64,000 nt of DNA from Pseudomonas sp. ERMR1:02 (GTDB taxonomy: Bacteria > Pseudomonadota > Gammaproteobacteria > Pseudomonadales > Pseudomonadaceae). Location of the stretch: positions 124,001-188,000 of the forward strand of contig NZ_NKJI01000004.1 in NCBI RefSeq assembly GCF_002277815.1. Direction: 5' to 3'. Shown piece by piece: positions 37,164-46,956 of this stretch. The position numbers and the translations under genes are program-made. Within the stretch, counting starts at the first letter, position 1. Each line of letters begins with the position of its first letter. Under the pieces are notes generated by a model, which saw only the letters and a program-made list of their open reading frames with translations, did no database searches and was not told the DNA's origin.

Positions 37164-38462
37164 ATGACTCATCGTATTGTCATCGTTGGCGGCGGCGCCG
37201 GCGGTCTGGAGTTGGCTACCCGTCTGGGTAAGACTCTGGGCAAGCGCGGCACGGCCAATGTGATGCTGGTCGACGCGAACCTGACCCACATCTGGAAACC
37301 GCTTTTACACGAAGTGGCCGCCGGTTCCCTGAACTCTTCCGAAGACGAACTCAACTATGTTGCTCAGGCGAAATGGAACCACTTCGAGTTCCAGCTGGGG
37401 CGCATGAGCGGGCTCGATCGGGCGCAGAAAAAAATTCAGTTGGCCGCCACTTATGATGAATCCGGCCTGGAGCTGGTGCCGGCGCGGGAAGTGGCTTATG
37501 ACTCGCTGGTTATTTCCGTCGGCAGTACCACCAACGATTTCGGCACCCAGGGCGCTGCGCAGCACTGCCTGTTCCTCGACACCCGCAAACAGGCCGAACG
37601 CTTCCATCAACAATTGCTCAACCACTACCTACGCGCCCATGCCGGGCAGACAGATACGGTCGAACAAATCAGCGTGGCCATCGTCGGTGCTGGCGCCACC
37701 GGGGTCGAGCTGGCCGCCGAACTGCACAACGCCGCCCATGAACTGGCGGCCTATGGCCTGGACCGGATCAAACCGGAAAACATGCACATCACTCTGATCG
37801 AAGCCGGGCCACGGGTGCTGCCGGCGCTGCCGGAGCGCATCGGCGGGCCTGTGCATAAAACCCTGGAGAAACTCGGGGTCAACGTCATGACCAATGCGGC
37901 GGTCAGCGAAGTGACGGCAGATGCCTTGATTACCGCCGACGGCAAAGTGATCAATGCCAGCCTGAAAGTCTGGGCTGCGGGGATCCGCGCACCAGGCTTC
38001 CTCAAGGACATCGATGGCCTGGAAACCAATCGCATCAACCAACTGCAAGTGCTGCCAACCCTGCAAACCACTCGCGACGAGAACATCTTCGCCTTCGGTG
38101 ACTGCGCGGCCTGCCCGCAACCGGGCTCCGACCGCAACGTGCCGCCGCGCGCCCAGGCTGCGCATCAACAGGCGTCGTTACTGGCCAAATCGCTGAAGCT
38201 GCGGATCGAAGGCAAGGCGTTGCCTGAGTACAAGTACACCGACTATGGCTCGCTGATCTCGCTGTCGCGTTTTTCCGCTGTGGGTAACTTGATGGGCAAC
38301 CTTACCGGCAGCGTGATGCTTGAAGGATGGCTGGCGCGGATGTTTTACGTGTCGCTGTACCGCATGCACCAGGTGGCGCTGTACGGGCCGTTCCGCACGG
38401 CGATGCTGATGTTGGGAAGCAAGATCGGACGTGGGACCGAGCCGCGGCTTAAGTTGCATTAA
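37164..38462 (+). CDS. ndh: Type II NADH dehydrogenase (NDH-2)
   Basis: NDH-2 passes electrons from NADH to quinone without pumping protons; it is a peripheral inner-membrane flavoprotein. The 432 residues from ATG 37164 have an FAD-binding Rossmann motif RIVIVGGGAGGLELATRLG at the N-terminus, an NADH-binding motif VAIVGAGATGVELAAELH near residue 172, the second FAD motif ENIFAFGDCAACPQ near 308, and the quinone-binding-type AAHQQASLLAK. The hydrophobic C-terminal stretch (MFYVSLYRMHQVALYGPFRTAMLML) attaches it to the membrane. The longer start at 37149 is not needed. Confidence 0.92.
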   Translation: MTHRIVIVGGGAGGLELATRLGKTLGKRGTANVMLVDANLTHIWKPLLHEVAAGSLNSSEDELNYVAQAKWNHFEFQLGRMSGLDRAQKKIQLAATYDESGLELVPAREVAYDSLVISVGSTTNDFGTQGAAQHCLFLDTRKQAERFHQQLLNHYLRAHAGQTDTVEQISVAIVGAGATGVELAAELHNAAHELAAYGLDRIKPENMHITLIEAGPRVLPALPERIGGPVHKTLEKLGVNVMTNAAVSEVTADALITADGKVINASLKVWAAGIRAPGFLKDIDGLETNRINQLQVLPTLQTTRDENIFAFGDCAACPQPGSDRNVPPRAQAAHQQASLLAKSLKLRIEGKALPEYKYTDYGSLISLSRFSAVGNLMGNLTGSVMLEGWLARMFYVSLYRMHQVALYGPFRTAMLMLGSKIGRGTEPRLKLH

Positions 38463-38464
38463 CT

Positions 38465-38571
38465 CGCTCCAGGTGGGACTTGCTCACGAAAGCGCTGGAT
38501 CAGTCAGTACATTTGTCGACTGATATACCGCATTCGCGAGCAAGTCGAATCGTCGCACCGCCGCTCCCACA
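38465..38571 (+). repeat. Degenerate REP pair after ndh
   Basis: The right arm, ATTCGCGAGCAAGTCGAATCGTCGCACCGCCGCTCCCACA, is the same long variant as the left arm at 61429. The left arm (CTCCAGGTGGGACTTGCTCACGAAAGCG) is eroded. Two sites thus share the unusual GGCGGTGCGACGATTCGACTT-type core. Confidence 0.7.
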
Positions 38572-38600
38572 TTTGAAAGAATCTACTTTTTCAGCAGACA

Positions 38601-38636
38601 AAAAAAATCCCCGTATCTTTCGATACGAGGATTTTT
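38601..38636 (-). terminator. Terminator of the tRNA cluster
   Basis: On the minus strand AAAATCCTCGTATCG and CGATACGGGGATTTTTTTT form a strong stem ending in a long U-tract, directly after the last tRNA-Pro. Confidence 0.85.
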
Positions 38637-38640
38637 AATA

Positions 38641-38717
38641 TGGTCGGGGTAAGGGGATTCGAACTCCTGACATCCTGCTCCCAAAGCAGGCGCGCTACCG
38701 GACTGCGCTATACCCCG
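38641..38717 (-). tRNA. tRNA-Pro (anticodon UGG), copy 1
   Basis: This 77-nt cloverleaf on the minus strand starts CGGGGTATAGCGCAG and ends in encoded CCA. The anticodon loop TTTGGGA gives UGG, and the T-loop GTTCGAATCC is standard. It is identical over its whole length to the copy at 38895-38971. A terminator hairpin lies between it and tRNA-Lys, so it may have its own promoter or depend on read-through. Confidence 0.95.
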
Positions 38718-38718
38718 G

Positions 38719-38750
38719 TAAAAAAAAGGCGACCTATACAAGTCGCCTTC
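38719..38750 (-). terminator. Terminator-like hairpin inside the tRNA cluster
   Basis: On the minus strand AAGGCGAC TTGTATAG GTCGCCTT is followed by a run of Ts, right between tRNA-Lys and the last tRNA-Pro. It would end an Asn-Pro-Lys transcript early and leave the second tRNA-Pro under-expressed unless bypassed. Confidence 0.75.
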
Positions 38751-38813
38751 TTCGATCAGCGCTTTTGGCCTCTGATCTTAAGATTCGATTCCAGCGTTAA
38801 CTGGTTTCAAAAA

Positions 38814-38889
38814 TGGTGGGTCGTGTGGGATTCGAACCTACGACCAATTGGTTAAAAGCCAACTGCTCTACCAACTGAGCTAACGACCC
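38814..38889 (-). tRNA. tRNA-Lys (anticodon UUU)
   Basis: This 76-nt cloverleaf on the minus strand starts GGGTCGTTAGCTCAG and ends CCCACCA. The anticodon loop CTTTTAA gives UUU, and the T-loop GGTTCGAATCC is intact. It lies between the two identical tRNA-Pro genes. Confidence 0.95.
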
Positions 38890-38894
38890 AAAAA

Positions 38895-38971
38895 TGGTCG
38901 GGGTAAGGGGATTCGAACTCCTGACATCCTGCTCCCAAAGCAGGCGCGCTACCGGACTGCGCTATACCCCG
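38895..38971 (-). tRNA. tRNA-Pro (anticodon UGG), copy 2
   Basis: Same 77 bases as the gene at 38641-38717. The identity stops within a few bases of the gene ends on both sides, so only the tRNA unit was duplicated. It lies nine bases downstream of tRNA-Asn in the transcript. Confidence 0.95.
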
Positions 38972-38980
38972 GTTTGAAAT

Positions 38981-39056
38981 TGGCTCCGTGACCAGGACTC
39001 GAACCTGGGACCCAATGATTAACAGTCATTTGCTCTACCGACTGAGCTATCACGGA
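38981..39056 (-). tRNA. tRNA-Asn (anticodon GUU)
   Basis: This 76-nt cloverleaf on the minus strand starts TCCGTGATAGCTCAG and ends GAGCCA. The anticodon loop CTGTTAA gives GUU. It is the first gene of the tRNA transcript. The 400 bases from here to clpB hold its promoter region (39057-39300), the clpB terminator and a REP pair. Confidence 0.95.
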
Positions 39057-39306
39057 ACTACATATTTCAATTTACAACGTTGAAGCTTTACTGCGTTCTC
39101 TTCGACCCGTTCGCATCGCTGCGTTCGTGTGTCTGAGGCGCGCTATTCTACAATCTTAAGCACCTCTGTCAACCCCCTAAATTGCTTTCAAGTTAATGAT
39201 TTGCAACTTATTTCAGATTCCTGCTTGGGGAGCAGAAACCCTTACCGGGTGACTTACTGCGGGGCGCACTTTACAAGCATTTTCCTTTAAGTTCAACAGC
39301 CTGGCG

Positions 39307-39337
39307 AAAAAAAGGCCTCGCAATGCGAGGCCTCCTT
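39307..39337 (-). terminator. Terminator of clpB
   Basis: On the minus strand AGGCCTCGCATTGCGAGGCCT is a near-perfect stem followed by TTTTTTT. It lies about 120 bases past the clpB stop, with a REP pair in between, and isolates clpB from the tRNA cluster. Confidence 0.8.
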
Positions 39338-39352
39338 TTCAGTCAGCGATTT

Positions 39353-39452
39353 TGTAGGAGCGAGCTTGCTCGCGATGGGCTCAATAACGCAGCCCTCAGC
39401 CAGTAAGTACGCGTTATCGTTAACGACCATCGCGAGCAAGCTCGCTCCTACA
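39353..39452 (+). repeat. Paired REP palindromes after clpB
   Basis: TGTAGGAGCGAGCTTGCTCG and CGAGCAAGCTCGCTCCTACA are perfect mirror arms, each continuing into CGATGG/CCATCG. This is the most canonical REP doublet in the window. It ends five bases from the clpB stop. Confidence 0.9.
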
Positions 39453-39457
39453 GTGGC

Positions 39458-42022
39458 TCAGTTGAAAACGATCTCGTCGTTTTCCACGGTGCCTTTGGCA
39501 GTATCTCCCGGCATGAATCGACCGGAGAGAATCAGCTGCGCCAACGGGTTTTCGATCCAGCGCTGGATCGCACGTTTGAGCGGACGTGCGCCATACACCG
39601 GGTCATAACCGACCGCGATCAGCTTATCCATGGCTTCAGGGCTCAACTCCAGCTTCAGCTCTCGCTCGGTGAGGCGACTGCGCAGACGGCTCAACTGAAT
39701 CTCGGTAATGCCGGCGATCTGATCCCGCGCCAACGGTTCAAAGATCACTACTTCGTCGACCCGGTTGATGAACTCCGGCCGGAAGTGTGAGGAAATCGCA
39801 TCCATCACCGCCGCACGCTGGGCTTCACGATCACCAACCAATTCCTGGATCTGTACCGACCCCAGGTTGGAGGTCATGACAATCACGGTATTCTTGAAAT
39901 CCACCGTGCGGCCATGGCTGTCGGTCAGGCGGCCGTCTTCCAGCACTTGCAGCAAGATGTTGAACACATCCGGGTGCGCCTTCTCGACCTCGTCCAGCAG
40001 GATCACCGAGTAAGGCTTGCGACGCACCGCCTCGGTCAGGTAACCACCCTCTTCATAGCCTACATAGCCCGGTGGTGCGCCAATCAAGCGAGCCACGGAG
40101 TGTTTCTCCATGAATTCGGACATGTCGATACGCACCATCGCCTCTTCGGTATCGAAGAGGAACTCGGCCAGTGCCTTGCACAGTTCGGTTTTACCAACAC
40201 CGGTCGGGCCGAGGAACATGAACGAACCGCTCGGGCGATTCGGGTCGGACAATCCGGCGCGAGAACGCCGCACCGCATTGGAAACCGCGACCACCGCTTC
40301 GTCCTGGCCGATCACACGCTGGTGCAACAGGCTTTCCATCTTCATCAGTTTGTCGCGCTCGCCTTCGAGCATTTTCGACACCGGAATACCGGTCCACTTC
40401 GACACGACTTCGGCGATCTCTTCTTCAGTCACCTTGCTGCGCAGCAACTGGTTTTCGCTTTTGCCATGCTGGTCGACCATTTGCAGGCTGCGCTCCAGAT
40501 CCGGTATCACTCCGTACTGCAACTCGGCCATGCGATTCAGGTCGCCTTTGCGGCGTGCGGCTTCCAGTTCCTGACGGGACTGTTCGATTTTCTGCTGAAT
40601 CTGCGCCGAACCCTGGACCTCGGCTTTTTCCGAGTTCCAGATTTCTTCGAGATCCGAGTATTCACGTTCGAGACGAGTAATTTCTTCCTGGAGTTTTTCC
40701 AGACGTTTAATCGCCGCTTCGTCGCTTTCTTTCTTCAGTGCCTGGGATTCCACCTTCAGCTGAATCAGACGACGCTCCAATCGGTCCAGCACTTCCGGCT
40801 TGGAATCGATTTCCATACGGATGCGGCTGGCGGCTTCGTCGATCAGGTCGATGGCCTTGTCCGGTAACTGACGGTCAGTGATGTAGCGATGGCTGAGCTT
40901 GGCCGCCGCGATGATCGCACCGTCGGTAATCGCCACCTTGTGGTGAACCTCGTAGCGTTCCTTAAGGCCACGCAGGATAGCGATGGTGTCTTCTTCGCTA
41001 GGCTCGTCCACCAATACTTTCTGGAAGCGCCGTTCGAGGGCCGCATCCTTCTCTATATATTGGCGATACTCGTTTAGCGTGGTCGCGCCAACGCAATGCA
41101 GCTCACCGCGCGCCAAGGCTGGCTTGAGCATGTTACCGGCATCCATCGAGCCTTCACCTTTGCCGGCGCCGACCATGGTGTGCAGCTCGTCGATGAACAG
41201 GATGATCTGCCCTTCCTGTTTCGACAGTTCGTTAAGCAGCGCCTTGAGCCGCTCTTCGAACTCGCCGCGATACTTGGCACCGGCGATCAACGCGCCCATG
41301 TCCAGGGACAGTAGGCGCTTGCCCTTGAGGCCGTCCGGCACTTCGCCGTTGATGATGCGCTGGGCCAAACCTTCGGCAATGGCGGTTTTACCGACACCAG
41401 GCTCACCGATCAGCACCGGGTTGTTCTTGGTGCGGCGTTGCAGGACCTGAATTGTCCGGCGAATTTCGTCGTCACGGCCGATCACCGGATCAAGCTTGCC
41501 GTCTTCGGCGCGTTTGGTCAGGTCGACGGTGTATTTATCCAGAGCCTGGCGTGCCTCTTCGTGGTTGGGGTCGTTGACCGCCTCACCACCACGCAGGTTG
41601 TTGATCGCATTTTCCAGGGCTTTTTTGCTGACGCCCTGGCCAAGCAACAGTTTGCCGAGCTTGCTGTTCTCGTCCATCGCGGCGAGTAACACCAGCTCGC
41701 TGGAAATGAACTGATCGCCCTTCTGCTGGGCCAGGCGATCGGCCTGATTGAGCAGGCGCGCCAGATCCTGCGACATGTTGACGTCGCCGGTCGGATTCTG
41801 GATTTTCGGCAGCTGGTCGAGCTCTTTGGTCAGCTCTTTACGCAGGCTGTTGACGTCGAAGCCCACTTGCATCAGCAGGGGCTTGATCGAACCACCCTGT
41901 TGTTCGAGCAGGGCCTGCATCAAATGCGCCGGCTCGATGGCTGGATGGTCAAGACCAACGGCCAGGGATTGGGCGTCGGACAAGGCTAACTGCAATTTGC
42001 TGGTTAAACGGTCTATACGCAT
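39458..42022 (-). CDS. clpB: ATP-dependent protein disaggregase ClpB
   Basis: ClpB rescues aggregated proteins with DnaK/DnaJ/GrpE after heat stress. The 854 residues follow the family plan: the Clp N-domain (residues 1-145), AAA-1 with Walker [14 protein letters not shown] (about 206) and Walker [11 protein letters not shown], the long coiled-coil middle domain (about 410-525), and AAA-2 with [12 protein letters not shown] (about 605) and [11 protein letters not shown]. The acidic C-terminus NDEIVFN is present. An AAGGAAGGTG site precedes the ATG, and a sigma-32-type promoter lies 72-100 bases upstream. Confidence 0.97.
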   Translation of the reverse strand: MRIDRLTSKLQLALSDAQSLAVGLDHPAIEPAHLMQALLEQQGGSIKPLLMQVGFDVNSLRKELTKELDQLPKIQNPTGDVNMSQDLARLLNQADRLAQQKGDQFISSELVLLAAMDENSKLGKLLLGQGVSKKALENAINNLRGGEAVNDPNHEEARQALDKYTVDLTKRAEDGKLDPVIGRDDEIRRTIQVLQRRTKNNPVLIGEPGVGKTAIAEGLAQRIINGEVPDGLKGKRLLSLDMGALIAGAKYRGEFEERLKALLNELSKQEGQIILFIDELHTMVGAGKGEGSMDAGNMLKPALARGELHCVGATTLNEYRQYIEKDAALERRFQKVLVDEPSEEDTIAILRGLKERYEVHHKVAITDGAIIAAAKLSHRYITDRQLPDKAIDLIDEAASRIRMEIDSKPEVLDRLERRLIQLKVESQALKKESDEAAIKRLEKLQEEITRLEREYSDLEEIWNSEKAEVQGSAQIQQKIEQSRQELEAARRKGDLNRMAELQYGVIPDLERSLQMVDQHGKSENQLLRSKVTEEEIAEVVSKWTGIPVSKMLEGERDKLMKMESLLHQRVIGQDEAVVAVSNAVRRSRAGLSDPNRPSGSFMFLGPTGVGKTELCKALAEFLFDTEEAMVRIDMSEFMEKHSVARLIGAPPGYVGYEEGGYLTEAVRRKPYSVILLDEVEKAHPDVFNILLQVLEDGRLTDSHGRTVDFKNTVIVMTSNLGSVQIQELVGDREAQRAAVMDAISSHFRPEFINRVDEVVIFEPLARDQIAGITEIQLSRLRSRLTERELKLELSPEAMDKLIAVGYDPVYGARPLKRAIQRWIENPLAQLILSGRFMPGDTAKGTVENDEIVFN

Positions 42023-42093
42023 GGGTCACCTTCCTTTTGAGCAGGCCGGACCTATAAAACATCCTGAATGAAGAAACCTGCCAGATACCACAA

Positions 42094-42122
42094 TAGATGC
42101 GGTCGATTCTGGGAGTTTCAAG
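42094..42122 (-). promoter_or_regulatory. Sigma-32 (heat-shock) promoter of clpB
   Basis: On the minus strand CTTGAAA, 13 bases of spacer, then CCGCATCTA. This matches the RpoH consensus CTTGAAA-N11-15-CCCCATNTA with a single mismatch, at the right distance upstream of clpB. Confidence 0.8.
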
Positions 42123-42152
42123 CGTCGTGACGTTGACGCAGGTCAGAGGAGT

Positions 42153-42878
42153 CTAGCGTTCAAGCCAGATAAGGGAGGCAAACCGACCAGTGCGCGGACT
42201 GCGGCGGTATGAAAAGAAGCGCGGATCGGTCACGGTGCAGAAACCGCCACCATAAACAGCGGTGACACCACGAGCCGCCAGACGCAAGCGCGCCAGCATG
42301 TAGATATCAGCCATGAACTTGCCTGCGTTTTGACTCGGCACAAAGGCTTTCGCGGCTTCGGGCAATTGCTGAACGAAGGTTTCGCGCACTTCGGGGCCGA
42401 CTTCAAAGGCTTGCGGGCCAATGGCCGGACCAAGCCAGACAAGTACTTCGGCAGGAGGCACGGCCAGGCTGTCGAGGGTTGCTTCCAGCACACCCGCCGC
42501 CAACCCGCGCCAGCCGGCATGAGCCGCCGCAACGCGAGTGCCGGCGCGGTCACAAAACAACGCTGGCAGGCAATCAGCGGTCATCGCCGCGCAAGCGATC
42601 CCCGGTGTTGCCGTCCAACTTGCATCGGCGGTCACCACCTGGCTCGGGTCAGCATGAGCCACGACAATGCCGTGGACCTGCTGTAGCCACGCCGGTCGAA
42701 TGGAAAAGTGGTCGGTGAGACGACGGCGATTTTCGGCGACAGCCTCAGGGTTGTCGTCGACGTGATCGCCAAGGTTGAGGCTGTCGAACGGCGCCAGACT
42801 GACGCCGCCCGCACGGGTGGTGACGCAGGCTTTGACCCCGGCCGGCGCGGGCCAGTCAGGAATCAGCCAGTCACTCAT
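42153..42878 (-). CDS. pgeF: Peptidoglycan editing factor / purine nucleoside phosphorylase (YfiH, laccase-domain)
   Basis: A 241-residue YfiH-family protein (polyphenol oxidase, DUF152). It is described as correcting peptidoglycan precursors and as cleaving purine nucleosides. Family residues are visible: LNLGDHVDDNPEAVAENRR, the Cys/His zinc site in AMTADCLPALFCDR and VAAAHAGWRGLAAGV, and WLGPAIGPQAFEVG. Translation is coupled to rluD by an ATGA overlap, as in most gammaproteobacteria. It runs opposite to nothing else here; clpB lies downstream on the same strand with its own promoter. Confidence 0.92.
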   Translation of the reverse strand: MSDWLIPDWPAPAGVKACVTTRAGGVSLAPFDSLNLGDHVDDNPEAVAENRRRLTDHFSIRPAWLQQVHGIVVAHADPSQVVTADASWTATPGIACAAMTADCLPALFCDRAGTRVAAAHAGWRGLAAGVLEATLDSLAVPPAEVLVWLGPAIGPQAFEVGPEVRETFVQQLPEAAKAFVPSQNAGKFMADIYMLARLRLAARGVTAVYGGGFCTVTDPRFFSYRRSPRTGRFASLIWLER

Positions 42879-43837
42879 CCGATGAACGCCTCGCGATCTT
42901 GCTTGAGCAGGGTCAGCAACCAGACGAAGTCTTCGGGCAACGGCGACTCCCAGCTCATGCGTTTACCGGTCGTCGGGTGATCCAGTTCCAGGAACCGCGC
43001 ATGCAGCGCCTGACGCGGGAAGTTTTTCAACGATTCGATCATGGTCGGGTTGGCTGCCGGCGGGATACGGAAGCGACCGCCGTAGGCAGGGTCTCCGACC
43101 AACGGGAAGTTGATGTGCGCCATGTGTACGCGAATCTGGTGCGTACGACCGGTTTCCAGCTTCACCCGCACATGAGTGTGGGAGCGGAAACGCTCAAGCA
43201 CGCGGTAATGGCTGACGGCTTGCTTGCCACCTTCCATCACGGCCATGCGCTGGCGCTGCTGGCCGTGGCGACCGATTGGAGCGTTGATCTTGCCGCCAGC
43301 CGTCACCACACCAATCACAATGCATTCATAGATGCGGCTGACGCTGCGGCTCTGCAACTGTGTCACCAGTTGCGTCTGCGCCTGAATGGTCTTGGCCACC
43401 ACCATCAGACCGGTGGTGTCCTTGTCCAGACGATGCACGATACCGGCACGGGGTACATTGATGATGCCCGGCACGTGGTGCAGCAAGGCGTTGAGCAGCG
43501 TGCCATCGGCGTGACCGGCGGCCGGATGCACCACCAGGCCCGCAGGCTTGTTGATCACCAGGATGTCGTCGTCTTCATAGACGATGTCCAGGGCAATGTC
43601 TTGAGCGACCCATTCGCCCTGAGCTTCCTGCTCGGCAGTGAGTTCAAGTATGGCGCCACCGTGAACGATGTCTCGCGGGCGGATAACCGCCCCATCCACA
43701 GTCAGGCGGCCATCTTTGATCCAGGCGGAAAGGCGCGAGCGCGAGTGCTCAGCGAATAATTGTGCGGCGACTTGGTCGAGGCGTTGGCCGCCCAATTCGG
43801 ACGGCACCTCTGCGCGGAGTTCAATTTTATCGGACAT
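42875..43837 (-). CDS. rluD: 23S rRNA pseudouridine synthase D
   Basis: RluD makes pseudouridines 1911, 1915 and 1917 in helix 69 of 23S rRNA. From [12 protein letters not shown] it has 320 residues: an S4-like domain ([31 protein letters not shown]), the catalytic [15 protein letters not shown] motif with Asp near residue 140, and the C-terminal [24 protein letters not shown]. The upstream ATG at 43858 is less likely. It is divergent from bamD, a common pairing in this order. Confidence 0.95.
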   Translation of the reverse strand: MSDKIELRAEVPSELGGQRLDQVAAQLFAEHSRSRLSAWIKDGRLTVDGAVIRPRDIVHGGAILELTAEQEAQGEWVAQDIALDIVYEDDDILVINKPAGLVVHPAAGHADGTLLNALLHHVPGIINVPRAGIVHRLDKDTTGLMVVAKTIQAQTQLVTQLQSRSVSRIYECIVIGVVTAGGKINAPIGRHGQQRQRMAVMEGGKQAVSHYRVLERFRSHTHVRVKLETGRTHQIRVHMAHINFPLVGDPAYGGRFRIPPAANPTMIESLKNFPRQALHARFLELDHPTTGKRMSWESPLPEDFVWLLTLLKQDREAFIG

Positions 43838-43988
43838 GCTCAGACTAGGCGTCGGCACAGCCTTTGGTTTCGGCTGCGCGCTTGTGGTTAAATACGGCGT
43901 CTTTTGCCCCGAGGCTATTCAACGGGGCGCTCATCATAACAGGACGGCCACGCCCAAGACAGCGGCCGTCATAGGGACGCAAGCCGCC

Positions 43989-45011
43989 ATGCAAGTGAAA
44001 CACCTGCTGCTGATCGCCATCCTCGCATTGACCGCTGCTTGCTCATCGAAGGAAGTCGTAGACGAAAACCTGAGCGAAGTCGAGTTGTACCAACAGGCTC
44101 AAGCTGACCTGGACAACAACAGCTACACCAGCGCAACCGCCAAGCTGAAGGCTCTGGAATCGCGTTATCCGTTCGGTCGTTATGCCGATCAGGCTCAACT
44201 CGAACTCATCTACGCCAATTACAAGAACTCTGAGCCCGAAGCTGCAAAAGCTGCCGCTGAGCGCTTCATTCGTCTGCATCCACAGCATCCGAACGTCGAT
44301 TACGCCTACTACCTCAAGGGCCTGACTTCTTTCGACCAGGACGTCGGTCTGCTGGCCCGCTTCCTGCCACTGGACATGACCAAACGTGACCCGGGTGCCG
44401 CTCGCGACTCCTATAACGAGTTCGCCCAACTGACCAGCCGCTTCCCCAATAGCCGTTACGCACCTGACGCCAAGCAGCGCATGATCTATCTGCGCAACCT
44501 GTTGGCTTCCTACGAAATTCACGTTGCTGACTATTACCTGACCCGTCAGGCCTACGTTGCCGCGGCGAACCGTGGTCGTTACGTCGTGGAAAACTTCCAG
44601 GAAACCCCTTCGGTCGGTGACGGCCTGGCGGTGATGACCGAGGCCTACCAGCGCCTGCACCTGGACGAGCTTGCTGCCACCAGCCTCGAAACCCTGAAGC
44701 TCAACTACCCGAACCACCCAAGTCTGGTAGACGGTCAGTTCGTGCCGTCGGTCGCCGAAGCCGACAACCGTTCCTGGATGAGCAAGGCCACTTTGGGTCT
44801 GATCGAATCCCGTCCGCCGCTGCCACCGGGAGAAACCCGCGCCAACCAGGACGTGCAGAAGCAGTTCCAGGATGCCAAGGACGCGATTCCGAGCGAGCTG
44901 AAGCCTAAAAACTCCAATGGCGACGTGATCAAAGAAGAAGATCACGAAGCGCAAGGCAACAACGAAGATCGTTCGTGGTTCAGCTACATGACCTTCGGCG
45001 TGTTCGACTGA
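43989..45011 (+). CDS. bamD: Outer-membrane assembly lipoprotein BamD
   Basis: BamD is an essential outer-membrane lipoprotein of the BAM complex that folds beta-barrel proteins. The 340-residue protein from ATG 43989 starts [20 protein letters not shown], a lipobox cut before Cys; Lgt, LspA (encoded at 54.7 kb) and Lnt would process it. Five TPR-like repeats follow (for example [48 protein letters not shown]). The C-terminal 100 residues, beyond the E. coli length, are a pseudomonad extension ending [16 protein letters not shown] terminator follows. Confidence 0.95.
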   Translation: MQVKHLLLIAILALTAACSSKEVVDENLSEVELYQQAQADLDNNSYTSATAKLKALESRYPFGRYADQAQLELIYANYKNSEPEAAKAAAERFIRLHPQHPNVDYAYYLKGLTSFDQDVGLLARFLPLDMTKRDPGAARDSYNEFAQLTSRFPNSRYAPDAKQRMIYLRNLLASYEIHVADYYLTRQAYVAAANRGRYVVENFQETPSVGDGLAVMTEAYQRLHLDELAATSLETLKLNYPNHPSLVDGQFVPSVAEADNRSWMSKATLGLIESRPPLPPGETRANQDVQKQFQDAKDAIPSELKPKNSNGDVIKEEDHEAQGNNEDRSWFSYMTFGVFD

Positions 45012-45029
45012 CACGACCGGCGGTGCAGA

Positions 45030-45058
45030 AAGGGAGACTCTCGAGTCTCCCTTTTTTA
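45030..45058 (+). terminator. Terminator of bamD
   Basis: AAAGGGAGACTCTCGAGTCTCCCTTTTTT: a perfect ten-base stem with a run of six T, starting 18 bases after the bamD stop. Confidence 0.93.
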
Positions 45059-45146
45059 TTGCGCTATTTTGTGAAACGCAATAGCGCTGTGCGCCTGCCA
45101 TGTCCCCGGCTAAACTTCGGGTTCATCAGCCAAAAAGCAGCTCATC

Positions 45147-45380
45147 ATGCTTCGTTTATTATTCTGGATCGCAGTGATTGCCGCAGCAGTATGGTTCTGG
45201 CGCAAATACAAGGGCCAGGCTGCCGTACCCAAGTCATCTGCCGAACTGGAAGCGGCACCGATGGTCCGCTGTGCCCATTGCGGCGTGCACCTGCCTCGTG
45301 AGCGCGCCGTGAGTTTTCAACAACAGTGGTATTGCAGCCAGGCTCATCTGGAGCAAGGCCCCGGCTCCAGTGATCGCTGA
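45147..45380 (+). CDS. PP0621-family small membrane protein
   Basis: This 77-residue protein has one N-terminal helix (LLFWIAVIAAAVWFW) and a short zinc-ribbon-like cytosolic tail: VRCAHCGVHLPRERAVSFQQQWYCSQAH. It belongs to the PP0621 family, found next to pilS in pseudomonads. The Cys-x-x-Cys and Cys-x3-His pattern suggests metal binding; function unknown. Its 3' end overlaps the pilS start by 11 bases, so the two are co-translated. Confidence 0.85.
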   Translation: MLRLLFWIAVIAAAVWFWRKYKGQAAVPKSSAELEAAPMVRCAHCGVHLPRERAVSFQQQWYCSQAHLEQGPGSSDR

Positions 45381-46956
45381 GACGTCCAGTCACGGCGGCA
45401 AACAGGCCCAGCGACTGCTGCGCCTTTATCATCTCTACCGTTTGAGCATCGGCATTACCCTGGTGCTGCTGATTTCCAGCAACGTGGACAATCGGTTGCT
45501 GACGTCGGCCAATGACGACCTGCTGCGCAGTGGCAGCTGGCTGTACCTCGTGCTTAACATTCTGCTGGTGGTTTTCTTCGAGAACACCCGCCGCCCAGCG
45601 CAACTGTTCAGCCTGGCTCTTCTCGACGTCATGCTGCTGTGCTGTTTGTTCTACGCCGGCGGCGGTGTGGCCAGCGCCATTGGCAACTTGCTGATCGTCT
45701 CGGTGGCCATCAGCAATACGTTATTGCGAAGGCGCATAGGCCTGCTGATTGCCGCAATCGGCGCACTTGGCATCGTCGGCTCGAGTTTCCTGCTGAACCT
45801 CAGTCATCCCCCCAGTCCCAATGATTATTTACAGGTCGGCACCCTTGGCGCCCTGTGTTTTGCCGCGGCATTGCTGGTGCAAGGCCTGATCCGACGGGTG
45901 GAAGTCAGCGAAACCCTGGCGGAGCAGAAGGCCAGCGAAATCGTCGGACTGGAAGCACTCAATGCGCTGATCCTGCAACGCATGCGCACCGGTATTCTGG
46001 TGCTCGATGAGCAGCGACGCGTGCAATTGGCTAACCACAGCGCCCTGTCACTGCTCGGTAGCAGCCGCCTCGAAGGCTGCCTGATCGACGACCATTTCCC
46101 CGCTCTGGTCGAACGCCTGCACCTGTGGCTCAGCAATCCGACGCTGCGACCGCAAAGCCTGAGAATTGCCAACAGCGGCGTGGAGCTGCAACCGAGTTTC
46201 ATTGCGCTGGACCCAAGCCCGCACCACCAGACACTGGTTTTTCTCGAAGACCTCGCCCAGATCGCCCAGCAAGCCCAACAATTGAAACTCGCCGCCTTGG
46301 GGCGTCTGACTGCCGGTATCGCCCATGAAATCCGCAACCCGTTGGGCGCCATCAGTCATGCCGCGCAGCTATTGCGAGAATCTGAGGAACTGAACAGCGC
46401 GGATCAACGTCTGACGCAGATTATTCAAGATCACTCTCAGCGAATGAATCGGGTTATCGAAAACGTCCTGCATCTGTCCCGCCGCCAGCAAACCGTTGCG
46501 CAACGGCTGAACCTGAAGCCGTGGCTGCAACAGTTCGTCACCGAAATCCGCGAGGGCGCAACCGAGCACCAGCAGATTCATCTGCACATCGCTGCCGGGG
46601 ACTTCAAGACCCTGATGGACCCGAACCAGTTGAACCAGATTCTCGACAATCTGATACGCAATGCCTGGCGCCACAGTGCCCAGAACCACGATCAGGCGCA
46701 GGTCTGGCTTGAGCTGTTTATCGATCCCGATAGCCAGTTGCCAATCCTCGAAATCCTCGACGACGGCCCCGGTGTGGCCCCGGACCATCAAGCGCAACTG
46801 TTCGAGCCGTTCTTCACCACCAGCCACCAAGGCACTGGCCTGGGGCTTTATCTGTCCCGTGAGCTGTGCGAAAGCAACCAGGCCCGCCTAGATTTCAAAC
46901 CACGCCAAGGCGGCTGCTTTCGCATCACCTTTGCTCACGGACGGAAACAAAGTTGA
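45370..46956 (+). CDS. pilS: Type IV pilus sensor histidine kinase PilS
   Basis: PilS phosphorylates PilR to turn on pilA through sigma-54. The 528 residues, from GTG 45370, have about six N-terminal membrane helices (residues 25-180), a PAS-like segment (QRMRTGILVLDEQRRVQLANHSALSLLG), and the kinase core: H-box AAGIAHEIRNPLG-like text LTAGIAHEIRNPLGAISHAAQLL with His near 318, N-box DNLIRNAWRHS, G1 EILDDGPGV and G2 GTGLGLYLS. All catalytic boxes are intact. The stop overlaps pilR (TTGA). Confidence 0.93.
   Translation: MIAETSSHGGKQAQRLLRLYHLYRLSIGITLVLLISSNVDNRLLTSANDDLLRSGSWLYLVLNILLVVFFENTRRPAQLFSLALLDVMLLCCLFYAGGGVASAIGNLLIVSVAISNTLLRRRIGLLIAAIGALGIVGSSFLLNLSHPPSPNDYLQVGTLGALCFAAALLVQGLIRRVEVSETLAEQKASEIVGLEALNALILQRMRTGILVLDEQRRVQLANHSALSLLGSSRLEGCLIDDHFPALVERLHLWLSNPTLRPQSLRIANSGVELQPSFIALDPSPHHQTLVFLEDLAQIAQQAQQLKLAALGRLTAGIAHEIRNPLGAISHAAQLLRESEELNSADQRLTQIIQDHSQRMNRVIENVLHLSRRQQTVAQRLNLKPWLQQFVTEIREGATEHQQIHLHIAAGDFKTLMDPNQLNQILDNLIRNAWRHSAQNHDQAQVWLELFIDPDSQLPILEILDDGPGVAPDHQAQLFEPFFTTSHQGTGLGLYLSRELCESNQARLDFKPRQGGCFRITFAHGRKQS

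Noticed and set aside
38814..39056. tRNA cluster as an integration site for an island
   Set aside because: No integrase, direct repeat of a tRNA 3' end, or foreign-looking block lies next to it; the tRNAs sit between conserved ndh and clpB.
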